A DNA stretch of 26,112 nt from Larix sibirica (Eukaryota > Streptophyta > Pinopsida > Pinales > Pinaceae). The notes under the pieces were generated by a model. The model did not search any database and was not told the origin of the DNA. It was given only the letters and a program-made list of their open reading frames with translations. Location: positions 1 to 26,112 of the forward strand of contig NWUY0304041384.1 in assembly GCA_004151065.3 (NCBI GenBank), in the 5' to 3' direction. Positions 1-10,979 of this stretch are shown piece by piece; position 1 is the first letter of the stretch, and the number at the start of each line of letters is the position of its first letter. The position numbers and the translations under genes were made by a program.

Positions 1-5
1 TCTAG

Positions 6-107
6 GCTGGTTCAATTGGTGCTGATGGGAAGGCTGGAACTCCAACTGCTGGGATTGTAACTTATTCTATTGTTGGTTCTACTGGAGAGGCTGGTTCAGC
101 TCATTAA
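6..107 (+). repeat. Coding-like G/A/T/S repeat block, left end of window
   Basis: Read from position 6 this is an open stretch of 33 codons ending in TAA. It is made almost only of Gly, Ala, Ser, Thr, Ile and Val codons (for example GSIGADGKAGTPTAG, then GSTGEAGSAH). There is no ATG and an in-frame TAG lies just upstream at 3-5, so it is not a gene as it stands. The composition and words such as GGTTCTACTGG match the blocks at 5650-7035, 11765-12010 and 13800-14500. I read it as a fragment of the same low-complexity repeat family; the block may continue to the left outside the window. Confidence 0.55.
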
Positions 108-829
108 ACTACTAGGAATTATGCTCCTTTAAGTAAACTTCTGCTTCATTTTGATCTGTTGGCCCCCAGTAGGTATAGATACGTCCAGCCTATTGGGGGG
201 GAAGGGAGTGGAGGAAGGGCCCTTCCCACTAGTAGGTTCGAGGCGTCTTACTCAACTTACTCAATCTTATGTTTATAGGGATCCGAAACGCTGCTACCTA
301 ACTATATTCTAGACAAGACAGGTGCGAGCTATTCTCCTTTCCAGCATCACTTCTGCTCTGATGAAGCATCCACTTCTTTTTAGACAGATTATTATTCTGA
401 GTCCCACTTATTACTCTGCTCCTCCTAATTCTGCTTTTGCTAAGCTTCCACGCTTCGAAGACGTCGGTAACCTCCCTTTTTCATGACGTGGTTAAAAAAG
501 AAACGATATCCATATGGGAGGTGCAATTAAAGGTTGGCATTGCTTTAGCCCATTTAGTTAAATAATTGATAGGCCTTTTCAATATTATAGAACTAGACAG
601 TTCCGAGGAGATCAATGATATATGGGTTGACCATGATGCATTATTGAGCATGGAACTCGTGCATGACCTGTTGTTACCTAGTTCACATGACATGAATCTA
701 TATATAAGCTCCTATAAATTCCTATAAGAATAGGCAAAATCTAGGGGATGATAATGAATCAAGAGTCTAAGCATCTTAATGATTATGAAACTAAGTAAGC
801 ACTTTTGGTCGTCATTTTGTTGTTATTGT
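108..829. other. Unassigned stretch, no gene seen
   Basis: I see no recognisable gene, tRNA or mobile element here. The only open frames are short and have no coding character. A G/C-rich palindrome at 213-226 is listed separately. From about 480 onward the DNA becomes more AT-rich and resembles the exon/intron-like stretch that follows. Confidence 0.6.
213..226. repeat. Perfect 14-bp GC-rich palindrome
   Basis: GGAAGGGCCCTTCC is its own reverse complement. It sits next to G-rich runs (195-208) that could pair with nearby C-rich DNA to give a larger stem. No gene end is nearby, so there is no support for calling it a terminator. Confidence 0.7.
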
Positions 830-1640
830 TAAGTGTTAGGTGTTGGACATAAACACAAGTGAGGTTATAATCGACTCTCTTGTCTTATTGCTGTGATACA
901 ATGAATAGCTTCATTTATTCCAACAAATCAAGTGCAGCTAAGGAGGAGTTCAAGCACTTGGAGCAAGGAGTACAGCAAGCGTGCCTCAAGGTCATCATTC
1001 CATTTGTTGTAATCCACTTTGTTTAATATAGTGGACATATTTCCTTTTTTCCCTCCAAACTCTTTGTTAATCATTGTTGTTATATCTTTGATTGCATTTT
1101 GGTGGATTCTCGTAGAACTTGGTCTATTAGAGTATCTCTACTTTAATGCAATTCTGGTTTATTATGCCATAGAATTTGAGTAAGATTTTGTGGTTGTCTA
1201 ATGTGCAAGTGAGCAGGTGAAGAATTTATCTATAAGCTAGGTATAAAGGGAGCTCTTCCAAGGATATGTTGGAAAACCTTCAGGTTAAAGGTGAGTTACT
1301 CTTTCTTACTTCCTTTGCATAGTATGTTTGTCTGAATTAGATCTAGGAGGAAAAATAGAGTTATCTATCCTAAAGAGAATTGCATGTCATAATCATTCAT
1401 TTAGGCATTTCGGGTTCTATTGAAAGTTGCATTGGTGCATTATATTTGGTTTTGGAATCTGAAATTGATTGGGGAGTGCTTTGGTAGTTTAAGTTTTTTT
1501 GGTTTATTATTAGTTTCAGTTTTAATTGTTCAAAAGAACCTCTGGCTACTTTGCTTAGATGGATTTCATCAAACAAGAATGAAAGTGCATCTCTTGCATT
1601 CTTCATGCTTTTATTTTATTTGGATTGGAAAATATTTATA
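830..1640 (+). other. Nuclear-gene-like stretch with exon/intron-type borders
   Basis: Two short open segments have spliceosomal-type borders. Segment 938-990 is preceded by CAG and followed by AAG|GT; in phase with the ATG at 901 it reads AKEEFKHLEQGVQQACLK. Segment 1217-1290 is preceded by a T-rich stretch ending GCAAGTGAGCAG and followed by GTGAGT; from 1219 it reads EEFIYKLGIKGALPRICWK and on. The DNA between them is T-rich like a plant nuclear intron. The two segments do not join in phase across the single putative intron, and I do not recognise the protein. The call is an inference from borders and composition; chance is a real alternative, and so is a captured piece of nuclear DNA. Confidence 0.3.
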
Positions 1641-1648
1641 AAAATCAT

Positions 1649-1683
1649 AAGGAAAGGCTTGCTTGACCAAAGGGAGGGCAAGG
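1649..1683 (+). mobile_element. 35-bp interspersed element, copy 1
   Basis: This 35-bp sequence begins AAGGAAAGGC and ends GAGGGCAAGG, so it carries AAGG at both ends. It is identical at 5409-5443, 8826-8860 and, inverted, 11148-11182, while the flanks differ each time. The plan (about 36 bp with terminal AAGG) recalls the Bpu elements described from Cycas mitochondrial DNA, but I see no Bpu10I site (CCTNAGC) and cannot confirm family membership. It encodes nothing, so any movement would depend on other functions. Confidence 0.75.
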
Positions 1684-2239
1684 TCCACTCCATACTTTTT
1701 GAGTAATAAATAAACCCTAAAAGAAACGCCTAAATTTATCAGAATTATAAATTTTCTTTGTAGCAAACGAACATTAGCTTAAGCTTAGGGTGTTAGTGTA
1801 GGATTGGATAGTTTTATATCCAAGGCCACAAAACCAAACTAGTAATTGATTAAAGAGTGATAAAATCTATTAGTAGCAAGGAGTGCTTGGTGGTAAAACA
1901 CCTCTAATATAGGTGTAAAGCACTAGGTCAAGCTAATAAAATGGAGTATCTATTCCCTCTTCACTTGTTTGGTGGTATTATTGCGTATTCGGGGGCTTTG
2001 GATTGAAGTGGCAAGTCCTCAAGGTGACATCTCTTATCTCTAAAGCTTCGAGCTCAGGACCTAGTCCTATGTTCCCTGCCCATACACATAGTCTTAACCC
2101 ACGAATGTTCCACCCAGTTGTCAATTATGAAGTGGTAACAAAGGGCAATGACAATTATATACCTCTCGGCACTGGCCTTCTGGCTATGATTGATCAGCAA
2201 TGATCGGCGCTGCTGATAGCCACCGGTAGTCATAGATGG
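1684..2239. other. Unassigned stretch with one compound hairpin
   Basis: No gene is recognised. A 66-codon open frame at 2003-2203 on the plus strand has ordinary amino-acid composition but matches no family I know and has no convincing context. A hairpin at 1882-1924 is listed separately. Confidence 0.5.
1882..1924. repeat. Two-stem hairpin
   Basis: The outer arms AGTGCTT (1882-1888) and AAGCACT (1918-1924) pair perfectly, as do the inner arms ACACCT (1898-1903) and AGGTGT (1911-1916), around a 7-base loop. A 9-base bulge lies on the left side. It could be a remnant of a small inverted-repeat element or a chance fold. There is no flanking gene to link it to termination. Confidence 0.5.
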
Positions 2240-2360
2240 ACTGGTCTACTCCGCTTGGTTACTCAGATTGGCTCGGTTACTAAACTTTAATACTCGAGCT
2301 GCACTTGGATTGGCTACCAGTTATTTCAAATAGCCTCATTCACTATTTTTGTATAATTGA
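2240..2360 (+). repeat. Dispersed repeat, copy A (unoccupied site)
   Basis: This shares with 10980-11200 a series of words at nearly the same spacing: GGTTACTAAACTTT (2275 versus 11076), ACCAGTTAT (2316 versus 11120), CCTCATTCAC (2334 versus 11138) and then ATTTTTG. In copy B a 35-bp element separates CCTCATTCAC from ATTTTTG; here they are joined by a single base. So this copy shows the state without insertion. No coding role is seen. Confidence 0.6.
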
Positions 2361-3770
2361 ATCTCCTTTTGTAGGGGTCAAAGCATATTTTCTCATCGGG
2401 GCGCTTAAAGTGATTTTATTCTTAATGAAACAGGCGATGGTGGCTCTCGTACCTCACCCCCTCACCCCATTTTATTAAGTTTTTCTAAGCCGGGATGACA
2501 TTTATTTCTAGCATATCTACGTTTCACTGAAATGTCCCATTTCATAGACAAGGCCGAGTGACGAGTGAGAAGATTGTTGTATCAATTTTCAATGTTCTAA
2601 ACAGGAAACATTAACACATATTTGCTGAGCATATCTTTATAAATAAAAAGAAGAGTAAGTATACGCAGATATCTACACATTGCTATGTATCTGCTGTGAT
2701 CTGTATCATGAGACTAGCTAGGAATCAATTCCACACAAAGGTGAAAAACTATTGAACTCTATTGTGGCTTAGAGGCTAAGCAAATGGGATGGCTGCTTGG
2801 CTAATTGAATGGGGTGAGATACCCCACTGTGACTTACTTGGCTACTAGGTTTCATACTCCACAAAGAGCAGAGCGGAAGCGGTATAAACTCATATATGGA
2901 TATACTAACCACATTAAGCATATTGGTTTTATTTGCATTGTGTAGTAGGCACTACTAGATAAGCTTGTCCTTATTCGTTTGTGAACACCTTGATAAGAAA
3001 TAAATACATCAATTTCTCTCTCTCTATACATATAATACTTGCATATTTACATTTTACTAATCCATCTCTAATAAATCCATATATTTCTTAAAAAAAACAT
3101 AAAATATACTGGGTTTTATACTTGCTTGGATTCTGGGTGGGATTCTACACAAAAAGCTGAAGCGGAAGCGATTGAACCAAATGAAGTCAAATAATTTTTC
3201 TTATATAAGCGGAGCGGAAGATCCAGAGTGTAGTTGGAGCAGAATCACTCGCTATCTCTACGTGAGACTCACATATTGACGTAATACTAGTATCTCTACG
3301 TTTCACTTTGCCGCAATTGTAATTGGTAAAAAGACCAGGGACTAAGACTAGAGCTAGTCCATATCGTAGGCAAGAGGACAACATGGGGCGGATACTAGGG
3401 ACTGAAGAAGCTAGAGTCTCTATGGCCTTAGGGAGGCAGGGAGTGGAAGTTTTTTTGTGACCAGACGATGCTATCAACAGTTTACCAACCCTTTCTAGAC
3501 TGGCTGACTTGAACTTAGATATTGGACGGACTTGCTTTGTAGTTGCGTGGGCACAGCATTGCTACCTTTACCCTACTTGCATTACCTTAAGTGTTCCCAA
3601 CCGGGCACCCACCTGATTCACTAGCCTTACTCCTTACCTCACTTTGTAATGCCCTGCGTTCTCTTTTGACTTTAGCCTCTCACCCCCAAACTTACAGCGT
3701 TGGACGGGGCTGGGGCTTCTTCCAATAGAGCTTTTACCACCTATACGGCATTCAAGCATCACACTTCACT
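2361..3770. other. Unassigned stretch, no gene seen
   Basis: The stretch is mixed in composition, with an AT-rich centre (about 2885-3120, including a CTCTCTCT run near 3016). The word GCGGAAGCG recurs near 2873 and 3164, with a related GCGGAGCGGAAG near 3209. A 6-bp-stem hairpin (TGGGGT/ACCCCA) lies at about 2810-2825. The minus-strand open frame at 3187-3477 has no recognisable domain. Nothing here is supported as a gene. Confidence 0.55.
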
Positions 3771-4136
3771 TTGCTAAGGCCCTTCGACAACACTTCCAAT
3801 TCTTTCCAGAAGGATGGCTTCACTCAAGCGAAGGAGAAGACTAAACACATTAAATCCATTAACTTCAAAAAGGATCGGAAAGACCCAGCCAATGTGCTTT
3901 GTATGAAATGTACTTGTTTTTCTAAGTATAGAGATCGTAGTCTTAAGAGCTCTAGAGTCAAAGGATGGATAAGTATCGGAGCTACCAAGCGAAAATACTT
4001 TGTCGGAGATGTAGTAGCATATCAATCCAGCGGGGGTCTTGCTTTTCAGGAGCGCTATAGGAGGGCAACGATGCAGCGCTCGCCTCATTCACTGCCTTAC
4101 TCTAGACAGCATAAAACCTTATCTTCTACTAACTAA
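3771..4136 (+). other. Unassigned open frame overlapping an antisense open frame
   Basis: A 121-codon open frame on the plus strand (ATG at 3771) overlaps a 104-codon open frame on the minus strand (3774-4088). Both are among the longest in the window. The plus product is Lys/Arg/Ser-rich (for example SINFKKDRKDPANVLCMKC) and has no motif I recognise; neither does the minus product. With no neighbours, no ribosome-site logic in an organelle, and open frames on both strands, I cannot say either is expressed. A chance open region or a chimeric mitochondrial ORF are equally possible. Confidence 0.15.
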
Positions 4137-5408
4137 TCCAGTCTTACTTTAGGAAGATCCTGTTAGAAAGATGAGCCTTCCCAGTCTTGACAATAGGAAA
4201 GCTTGCCTTATTGGTACTACTCCAGTAGTCTTTACTGCCTTATCTTGCCTTCGGGTCATACTTTCAAATGCCGCTATTCATCTATCTTTTTGAGACACTG
4301 CCTAGCCTTGGGAAAACCAGAATATAGACTCGTACTGGAGAAACAAATCATTGTGATTTATTGTTAGGTTGGGTAGAGTTATTTCAGCATGCCCTATTCC
4401 TGCGCTTTATTATTTACGTAATTATGCTTTATACTCCCCTAATTTATCGTACCCTAATAAAATATGGTTTCGAAGGAAAAGCACCAAAAGGATCTAATGG
4501 GTGACATTGAGCCATGTGGAGAGGGGAGGTGCCGCTTTATTTCCTATTCCAATGTTGTTATAGGGGAGGACACATGCGGGCAGATCCACTACCACGCTCG
4601 ATTATTTATACTTTGCGGTTCGACCCTCTGTGCTTAACCATTCTGAATTCCTATCCATTCGTTTCGTTCCGGTGACCTCAGAGTGAACCTCGAACATTTT
4701 ACTCCCGCCTGCATCACCAATTCAAATTCAGGAGATCAAGCCTGTACTGTACCTTTACGCTTTACGTACGTTCTAAACTGCACACACTTATATTACTTCC
4801 CTTTGGCAAGGAAAATAAAAGAGCCCCTTTTATAGGTTACCTCATTAAGTTAGCAGGGAAGCCCCGCAGGGAAGGCAGGAGAATAGTAGTTACCCAATCC
4901 CACCTATCCCCTACCAACCGGGAAGGCAAGGGGAGGAAGGAGTAGTTACCCCCCGTGGTAGCCTGTCCTTCCTTTCATTACCCTACCGGGAAAGTTTTCT
5001 CTATTTATGGCTTTATGACATGGAATGTTTATAAAATGGATACAGAATGGAGACAACAACTTTAGGAAATGAATAAACTCCCTACGGATAGCTAGGGAAC
5101 ATTCGTCTGCTACTAGAGGCTGGAAAGCTTTCAAGGTCATGCTTCTTGGCTTGATTGGCTGGTCATGTCCTTCTATAAATACTTATCCTTTTGGGGTACT
5201 TATGTTGGGTACTAATGACTGACCAGTAGGGGTACTTATGGTAGGGTTACTTATGGGATTTGCCCAATAAACCCACTGTCTGTCAACCGGTTTCCTTTTA
5301 TAAGGAAGGTAGTGGTGCTTGAGGGAATAAATAAAGGGCTCTATCTATAGCGAAGTACCTATCTATATGGTCTCTGTATTACGATATTTTGGTGAAAATA
5401 AATTTTGT
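4137..5408. other. Unassigned stretch, no gene seen
   Basis: No gene, RNA gene or domain is recognised. The stretch contains a degenerate direct repeat at 4869-4953 and several copies of CTACCGGGA-like words (near 4984 and 5552). Around 5195-5260 the phrase GGGGTACTTATG or GGGTTACTTATG recurs three times, suggesting local duplication. Confidence 0.55.
4869..4953 (+). repeat. Degenerate direct repeat, two units
   Basis: Unit one (4869-4895) and unit two (4920-4953) both run GGGAAGGCA, a purine-rich stretch, then GTAGTTACCC. The unit starts are 51 bp apart. Unit two is followed by a C run. Similar words appear near 5550. It is non-coding. Confidence 0.55.
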
Positions 5409-5443
5409 AAGGAAAGGCTTGCTTGACCAAAGGGAGGGCAAGG
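5409..5443 (+). mobile_element. 35-bp interspersed element, copy 2
   Basis: Identical over all 35 bases to the copy at 1649-1683 and in the same orientation. Flanks are AT-rich (AATTTTGT to the left, AAATCAAT to the right) and unrelated to those of copy 1. The identity ends exactly at the two AAGG termini. Confidence 0.75.
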
Positions 5444-5649
5444 AAATCAATATCATAAATAATAACTCAAATTAATTTGACCATAGATATCCTTTCCTTC
5501 CTGGTAAACTCTGGTAGGCATGCTTTTTTGCTAAGGCAAGCAGTAAGTCCCCTACCGGGATGGGGAGGAAGGAAAAAGAGATGAAGCCGAGGCTGCAGCC
5601 TCCCCCATAAGCAAGGGAGAAAGATAGCCGCTACCAGGTAAAATGGGGC

Positions 5650-6130
5650 GAATTCGGGGTAAATTACTACCTTATCTGCTGCTACCTTCACTGGCGCCTT
5701 TGCTTGGGCAATTTACTAAATGGGATCTGCATTTGTACGTGGTGCGGCTTGCTTATCTGTCTCTTATTATTATGAATCAATGGGTTATGGGTCATCAAGG
5801 TAAACTGGGTAAACTCCAACCGGTGCTGACTGTGCATCCGTATCTGCACAAGGTGATGGGTTTATCACTGCATATGCATCTGCAAGTGGCTGTGCTCCTT
5901 TCTTTGCTACTACCTATTATGGCTCTAAGACTAGGTCTAGAATTGGTGGTTCCGTTTTTGAGGCCTTTGCCCTGGGAGACCCTGAAACTTAATCTTTCAC
6001 TGAAATAGGCTCTGCCAGTGGGGGACTGCTACTGAATCTGTTCGATCTATAACTGGTGAAGATGCAGGTGGTGCTACTTAGTCAATTAGGTCAACTTCCT
6101 ACGCTGACCAAAGTATAGCTGCTGGTCTAG
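5650..6130 (+). repeat. Coding-like G/A/T/S repeat block
   Basis: In the frame that includes 5675 the plus strand reads as low-complexity protein broken by stops: LSAATFTGAFAWAIY, then GADCASVSAQGDGFITAYAS, then KTRSRIGGSVFEAFALGD. After about 6015 the same character continues in another frame (ESVRSITGEDAGGAT). The motif at 5933-5970 (RSRIGGSV) matches SRSTIGGSV at 14012-14038, and 6043-6057 has the 15-bp unit CGATCTATAACTGGT. Stops often fall at the same place in the pattern (TAA followed by ACT), which argues against a real gene. The ATG-initiated open frame at 5643-6008 reads another frame of the same DNA. Confidence 0.6.
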
Positions 6131-6319
6131 TCAAGAGAGTCCAGCACTTAAAAAATAGGTATGATGGACCGATCGAAACGACGCCTTTCATCGCATCATC
6201 ATAGAGCTCATCATTCACGGGAAACAAAATCCATCCGGTACACGCTTGGTAGCCCAACCTTTGACACCGTATAATACTAGCTTTCTCGGACGAATGTCCG
6301 TACCCATTAACTCCATAAG

Positions 6320-7035
6320 AAACCTGAAGGATCCGTAAATGCTCCGGCTACTTATAGGTCTCGATTTCAATATACTGTGGGTTCCGGGTCAAATACTGCT
6401 GCCTTAACCTGGTCAATAACTAATAAGTGTTCAGCACCTTTCGTAATTTAGCGATAAATGCAAGTCGATTCGTATTTTCCAGCCGAATACAAAATGGAAT
6501 CAAAGGTTTTTTTAGTGTCTTTATTGGTCCGATATATTTTCTTTGGTCAGGGATTAACATATAGAGTATACACTTTCTCTTACTATCTATAGTACTAGCT
6601 TTGCCTTGGCTCCCATCTCTTCCTATGATGCCTATGTATGGATCCCCACCTAGTCGGTCTACTTCCACTCACTCCATGTTCCTATGCCTTTACCTTTGTG
6701 GCTCAGCTGCTGCTAACTTTGCACCTCACCTCTTCTAGGTTCGTGAGGACCTGATGATGTCTATCGATCTGTTTATTAAAGTCATGCCCCCAACACCTAC
6801 CTGCTTCTCTAGCCTTTTATATATTTCCCGGGGGGGACTAGCCTCGCAATTGATGCTGCTATCTTATGTCTCTAGGGATGGGAGCAATAAATATCGATCC
6901 GGAAATGGAACTACTGGTTTGAAAACGAAATTGCCTTTGACCTAGCTGCGGGGTAAACTGCTGCTACCTATACCGCTGATACCGCTGATGATATTGCTCA
7001 CTTTGGATCTGCAATTGAGAGTTCTGGATAAATAG
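6320..7035 (+). repeat. Coding-like G/A/T/S repeat block, more decayed
   Basis: From 6329 the plus strand reads GSVNAPATYRSRFQYTVGSG and on through NTAALTWS, with the family core TCTCGAT at 6359. After an unclear middle section (about 6440-6700), the same character returns: GSAAANFAP, then AAG*TAATYTADTADDIAHFGS near 6945-7010, including the recurrent TAA-ACT stop. Short direct repeats such as ACCGCTGATACCGCTGATG (about 6969) show frame-preserving local duplication. No intact product is possible. The plus ORF at 6754-6945 and the minus ORF at 6420-6668 are read from the same DNA and look incidental. Confidence 0.5.
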
Positions 7036-7067
7036 GTGAAATAAGTAAATCTACTTCTTCGAAGAGT

Positions 7068-7430
7068 GAAAGGTGCATTGTATAATCAGACAAATGCGCT
7101 TTTATTGGGAGAATGAGAGCAGCACTATAGTACATCAACTTTGCTCACTATAGGAAGTAGAGGATCAGACTATAGGATCGTACTTTTTGTACTATAGCTT
7201 AGAACTTTGGAATCGAACAAGGGCGCATTGTATATAAAGAGCATACCCCATTTATCGGGGATAATCGGACGGGGCGAATCATCTTTTTCCACTCATTTGG
7301 AGCTATTGACTATTGAATCGATCGAAACGCATCTCCTCATGAATCGATCGAGACGACTCAATGAATTGAAGTAATCTAGCTCCTATCAAGTGCGAAGAGG
7401 GCATTGTCTATAGAGTCATATGCGCTTTTT
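7068..7430 (+). repeat. Degenerate repeats around GCATTGTATA and ATCGATCGA
   Basis: The phrase GCATTGTATA or GCATTGTCTATA recurs at about 7074, 7226 and 7402, twice followed by a TGCGCTTTT word (near 7096 and 7421). Between them are paired phrases ATCGATCGAAACGCATC (about 7318) and ATCGATCGAGACGACTC (about 7341). Related words reappear near 6171, 8768 and 19218. I read this as an old degenerate array; no gene is visible. Confidence 0.4.
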
Positions 7431-8691
7431 CTCTCTGATCTATCTACCCATTCAATGCATTTACGTCTATATATAATACCTAATCATTGATGATCCACTA
7501 GTAGTGGAAGTCTCTCCGCTCATAGCGATTATCCCATGTGTAATTTGCTATTTATGCTATTCCATTGGCAACAAAACGCGCTGTAGCCACACTTTACACC
7601 CTTAGAGCCTTGGGTTGGGTAAGGCAGGGTTTAGTTATCCCTCTTTTAATAGTCTGGACTCATGGGATGGGTCAGACCTACCTACGCACACCCCCTTGCT
7701 ACTTTAAGTCAGTCCCATATAAACTTTTACTCATTATTGCACCAGCCTTACTAGCTTTCTGCCCAAGCTAGCTTTTACTACGCTTTACTCACAAGTATTT
7801 TGATTAGTATTTGCACTCTGTGCCCTTATACTAATAGACCCACCAAGTTAGATAGAGGACCCACATTCTCCTTAAGACATATTTTTATTGTAGGTAACCC
7901 CAGGGAAAACTACCACATCTTTCTATTTCAAAATGCGCTACAGTGCTACTTACGGGGTACCCATTCGAGATTACTCATCGGGCAGAGGAATTTCATTTTT
8001 TTATTACACAACTTAGCGTATTCTTTATTTAGACGCTGGACCTTTGCTATTTGTGCTTATACTTGGACTCAATCCACTCACTAAACTCCATCTACTCGTG
8101 ATAGGTATGCTCTGCTTTAGGTGCTGTTCTTGGCTCTAGGTTTTAAGCACAGCCTCTTCTCTTACCTTCGGGAATCACCACAAACCCCGTAGTCTGTATG
8201 GACAAAAGCTCGATCAAAATTCCCCAATTAGCAATTTCTCCTTCAGGGAGATGAAGTGACCATAGAACTTAGCAAATGCCCCTTGTTGCCATTTATAGCC
8301 ATCCAGGAAAGTTCCAACAACGCGGGTCAAGCGTAGGGGTAGGGGAAGAAACAAAAAAAGTTCTCGTTATCATAGCGATTTACCACCCAATTAACTGTTT
8401 ATCCATGCACTCCCATGCCGCGCATAGAGGGAAATGCCGTAATAAGTAGAGACCATGCACTTCATGTCGTAGTATAGAAGAGCTTCAGGAACCTCATGTC
8501 GTGTCTACACGGAGTCTACACTGGTCACATAAAAATTCTATATACCAGTTTACCTATCCCTATGCTTCTACCTATTAAAATCTCCCATAGCTCCCAAGGG
8601 TGATCACATCGGAATCTACCCGCGTCCTATAAGAATGCCTTTGCAGTGCACAAAAAATCGTGTCTAGCAAAAACAGCAATTGTGAGGATCT
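7431..8691. other. Unassigned stretch, no gene seen
   Basis: Two short plus-strand open frames (7565-7771 and 7800-8084) lie close together but in DNA rich in CTTAC and CTTTAC words. I recognise no domain, and their hydrophobic and Tyr/Leu character is what such pyrimidine-rich DNA would give by chance. No RNA gene is seen. Confidence 0.55.
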
Positions 8692-8825
8692 TTGGACGGT
8701 AGACCCCTGAGAGATAACGATCCAGAGGCTTTGAACCCATCTGGCAGGCTTCGAAACTTTATATACGATGCGCTTTTCAACGATGCACTTTTGCGCGCTT
8801 CGATCGTGAAATTAATAACCCAAAA

Positions 8826-8860
8826 AAGGAAAGGCTTGCTTGACCAAAGGGAGGGCAAGG
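8826..8860 (+). mobile_element. 35-bp interspersed element, copy 3
   Basis: All 35 bases are identical to copies 1 and 2, in the same orientation, with AAGG at each end. It lies inside an 84-codon open frame (8692-8946) without closing it, and adds its own codons (KRKGLLDQREGK). The open frame has no recognised domain and its mirror strand is also open, so the coding status of the host sequence is doubtful. The left flank is a run of A. Confidence 0.75.
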
Positions 8861-10370
8861 ATTCTCCCAATTTCGTTCCCAAAGTAGACAATTTGGTTCA
8901 TGTTCATTTTCCTTCTATATACAACGCATGGAGGTGCATCTGCTGATCACGCACGCTATGTCTCTTACCAAATTGTTCCCTGCGTTAATGGGGTGCCGCC
9001 TTTTAACCAGGTACCGGAGTGGGAAATGACCCCAAAATGAACCCTTCTGTGGGTGCTTGCGTAGGGACCGAAGTTCAAATTAGTACAAATCAGAAGGAGA
9101 AACAGTGACCGGAAAATCAAAGGAATTTCACTCTCCTTATCAGTCGAGCGTGCTAGCGCACCCTCTCTCCGTTCAGACCCCTTTGCTTAGCTACGAATAT
9201 CTCAACCCTTCGAATACATAGTTGCACGATTCAATCCATCTCGCATATAATAAAACCAACCCCTTATCCGCTCTGACGATGGAATCAAATCGAATTCAAG
9301 GAAACAAAAAACTATTCTCTTCTCCTCGAAGTAACGAGAATCCACCCATCTATCATAATTACTTAATTCCCCCCTCCCCCTTTCCTATATTACTCTATTC
9401 ACCTGAGTTTTTGGAGTCCCTTACCAACCTATTCAGGAATAGAAAGGAGAGATAAAGCTATTTATGCTTATAAGGATGGCATGGCCATTAAACTACCCCC
9501 GTTACTTTATAACTGTGACCAACCGCTCTGCTCTTCACCTTGAGGATTATATAGATTCTTGATACCCTGCCTCGTCTGACCGATCCAGCAATAATAAACA
9601 ATCAGCTCGGAAGCAAGTAACGAGGAGTGCTAAATAAGAAAAAGAAAGTATAGGTGCTTTCAAGTATATAACTAAAAGACCAAAAGGTGGGTAGAGTGAG
9701 TCATAATCCTACTTCTTCTATCCATAATAAATGTATGAATCGAAGGTCCCGTCGCATAAGAATAATATGAGGGTCGTCGCAGCAAATAAAATACCAAAGG
9801 TTTAGGTAAAGATAGGTGGTAGGTAGCAACCATCCCCCTAATTCCTTCTCCACCCAGTCCAAGTCCCCTTACCAACAGATGAAAGAAGAGATGTCACCCA
9901 AGGTCCCACCAGACAATGAGATAAGTTAAATATCACAGGATAACCGAGTCACCATCACAACTTGCCACATCAACCCAGTACGGTACTATACACGGTACGG
10001 CACGGAATGACCATGTGAGGCACACTGCCGCCTGCTGATCGATAATAAACTTGCTGCTTACCGCAGGGAAGTCTCTTGCTTACTTACACTAGGGATTTGA
10101 AACTTAAAGTACACAGTTGTTATACCTTCCTGCTTGAGCCTAGAGCTAACAGTACGCCCAGTACCAGTCCGCGTAAGGCACAGTAAGCCCGCCCAGGCCA
10201 ACTACTTCTATGGCACTAGATCAGAACTTACACTCCCCCCCCTTCGCATAGCCTATACCAACTTGTCACCAGTCAGCAAAAGGTAGGAGGATCATAGCCC
10301 CGCCGAAACACATAGTTGCTTCTACTTGACTTTAGGTCAGTGCTGCTGCATAGTCGCTACTCGTTCATTG
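8861..10370. other. Unassigned stretch, no gene seen
   Basis: No gene or RNA gene is recognised. Short open frames at 9222-9455 (plus) and 9672-9875 (minus) lack motifs. Around 9978-10006 the word GTACGG recurs with a GTACTATACACGGTAC near-palindrome. The DNA is moderately GC-rich. Confidence 0.55.
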
Positions 10371-10970
10371 TTAATAGCCAATTGGTGCCAGATGCCTTCT
10401 TGTCTGTATGGGAACCAATAAGGAGCTCGCCAATAGCCAGTGGTCGCCAATAGAGGAGGTTGTGATGTTTGCCTGGGATATATTTATGGCCCACATCTTT
10501 AGATATAGGTTGTCCAGAGGACGAATGAAAGCCCTTGATCTATAACTATGAACCTCGATCTCGAACTCTACAGAACCCATTCAGCCAAGTTATTTATAAA
10601 TTGGCATACTACCGGGCGGGGTGGGAGCAGGCCCTATGTTTGCTTGGCGCAGATCTTACAATAAACTATAAGTTAATATATTTTTTTTATTTTATAAATC
10701 CACTTTTTAGGGAAAACAAAATATATAATACTACTCTCATCGGGAATACTCTATTTATACATATATATATAATATATTTTTTTACTTAAACTAAGCCTTT
10801 CAGTCATTTTATCTAACCTGACATCTTTTGCTTGAGGTTTTGTAGCGGGAACCTCACCGCTTCCTAGATTGATGAAGGAAGGAATTAGATAGAACTTAAC
10901 AACTTACCGCTTACGCCCGGGCTTACGATCAAACTTTGTACTTACCCCGGATCTCCCGCATCGATCTTAC
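10371..10970. other. Unassigned stretch with an AT-rich segment
   Basis: The interval 10672-10790 is strongly AT-rich, with T runs and a TATATATATAATATATT stretch near 10761. It separates more GC-rich DNA on both sides. A CCTCGATCTCGAACTC word at 10553 resembles the core of the coding-like repeat family. Plus ORF 10535-10789 runs through the AT-rich segment and shows only composition-driven Ile/Tyr/Phe content. There is no evidence for an origin or promoter. Confidence 0.45.
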
Positions 10971-10979
10971 CCTTGGCTT

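Noticed and set aside
3774-4088. 104-codon minus-strand ORF as a gene
   Set aside because: It overlaps an equally open frame on the other strand, with no recognised motif on either, so neither can be preferred.
5643-6008. 121-codon Leu-rich plus-strand ORF resembling a membrane protein
   Set aside because: Its Leu/Val/Met content comes from reading the repeat block in a shifted frame; no family resemblance was found.
8692-8946. 84-codon ORF carrying the 35-bp element as an expressed fusion
   Set aside because: The mirror strand is also open, the product has no domain, and the element adds codons only by chance of frame.
10735-10790. Replication origin or promoter in the TATATA-rich segment
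   Set aside because: Only AT richness supports it; no conserved organelle promoter motif, repeat set or adjacent gene is visible.
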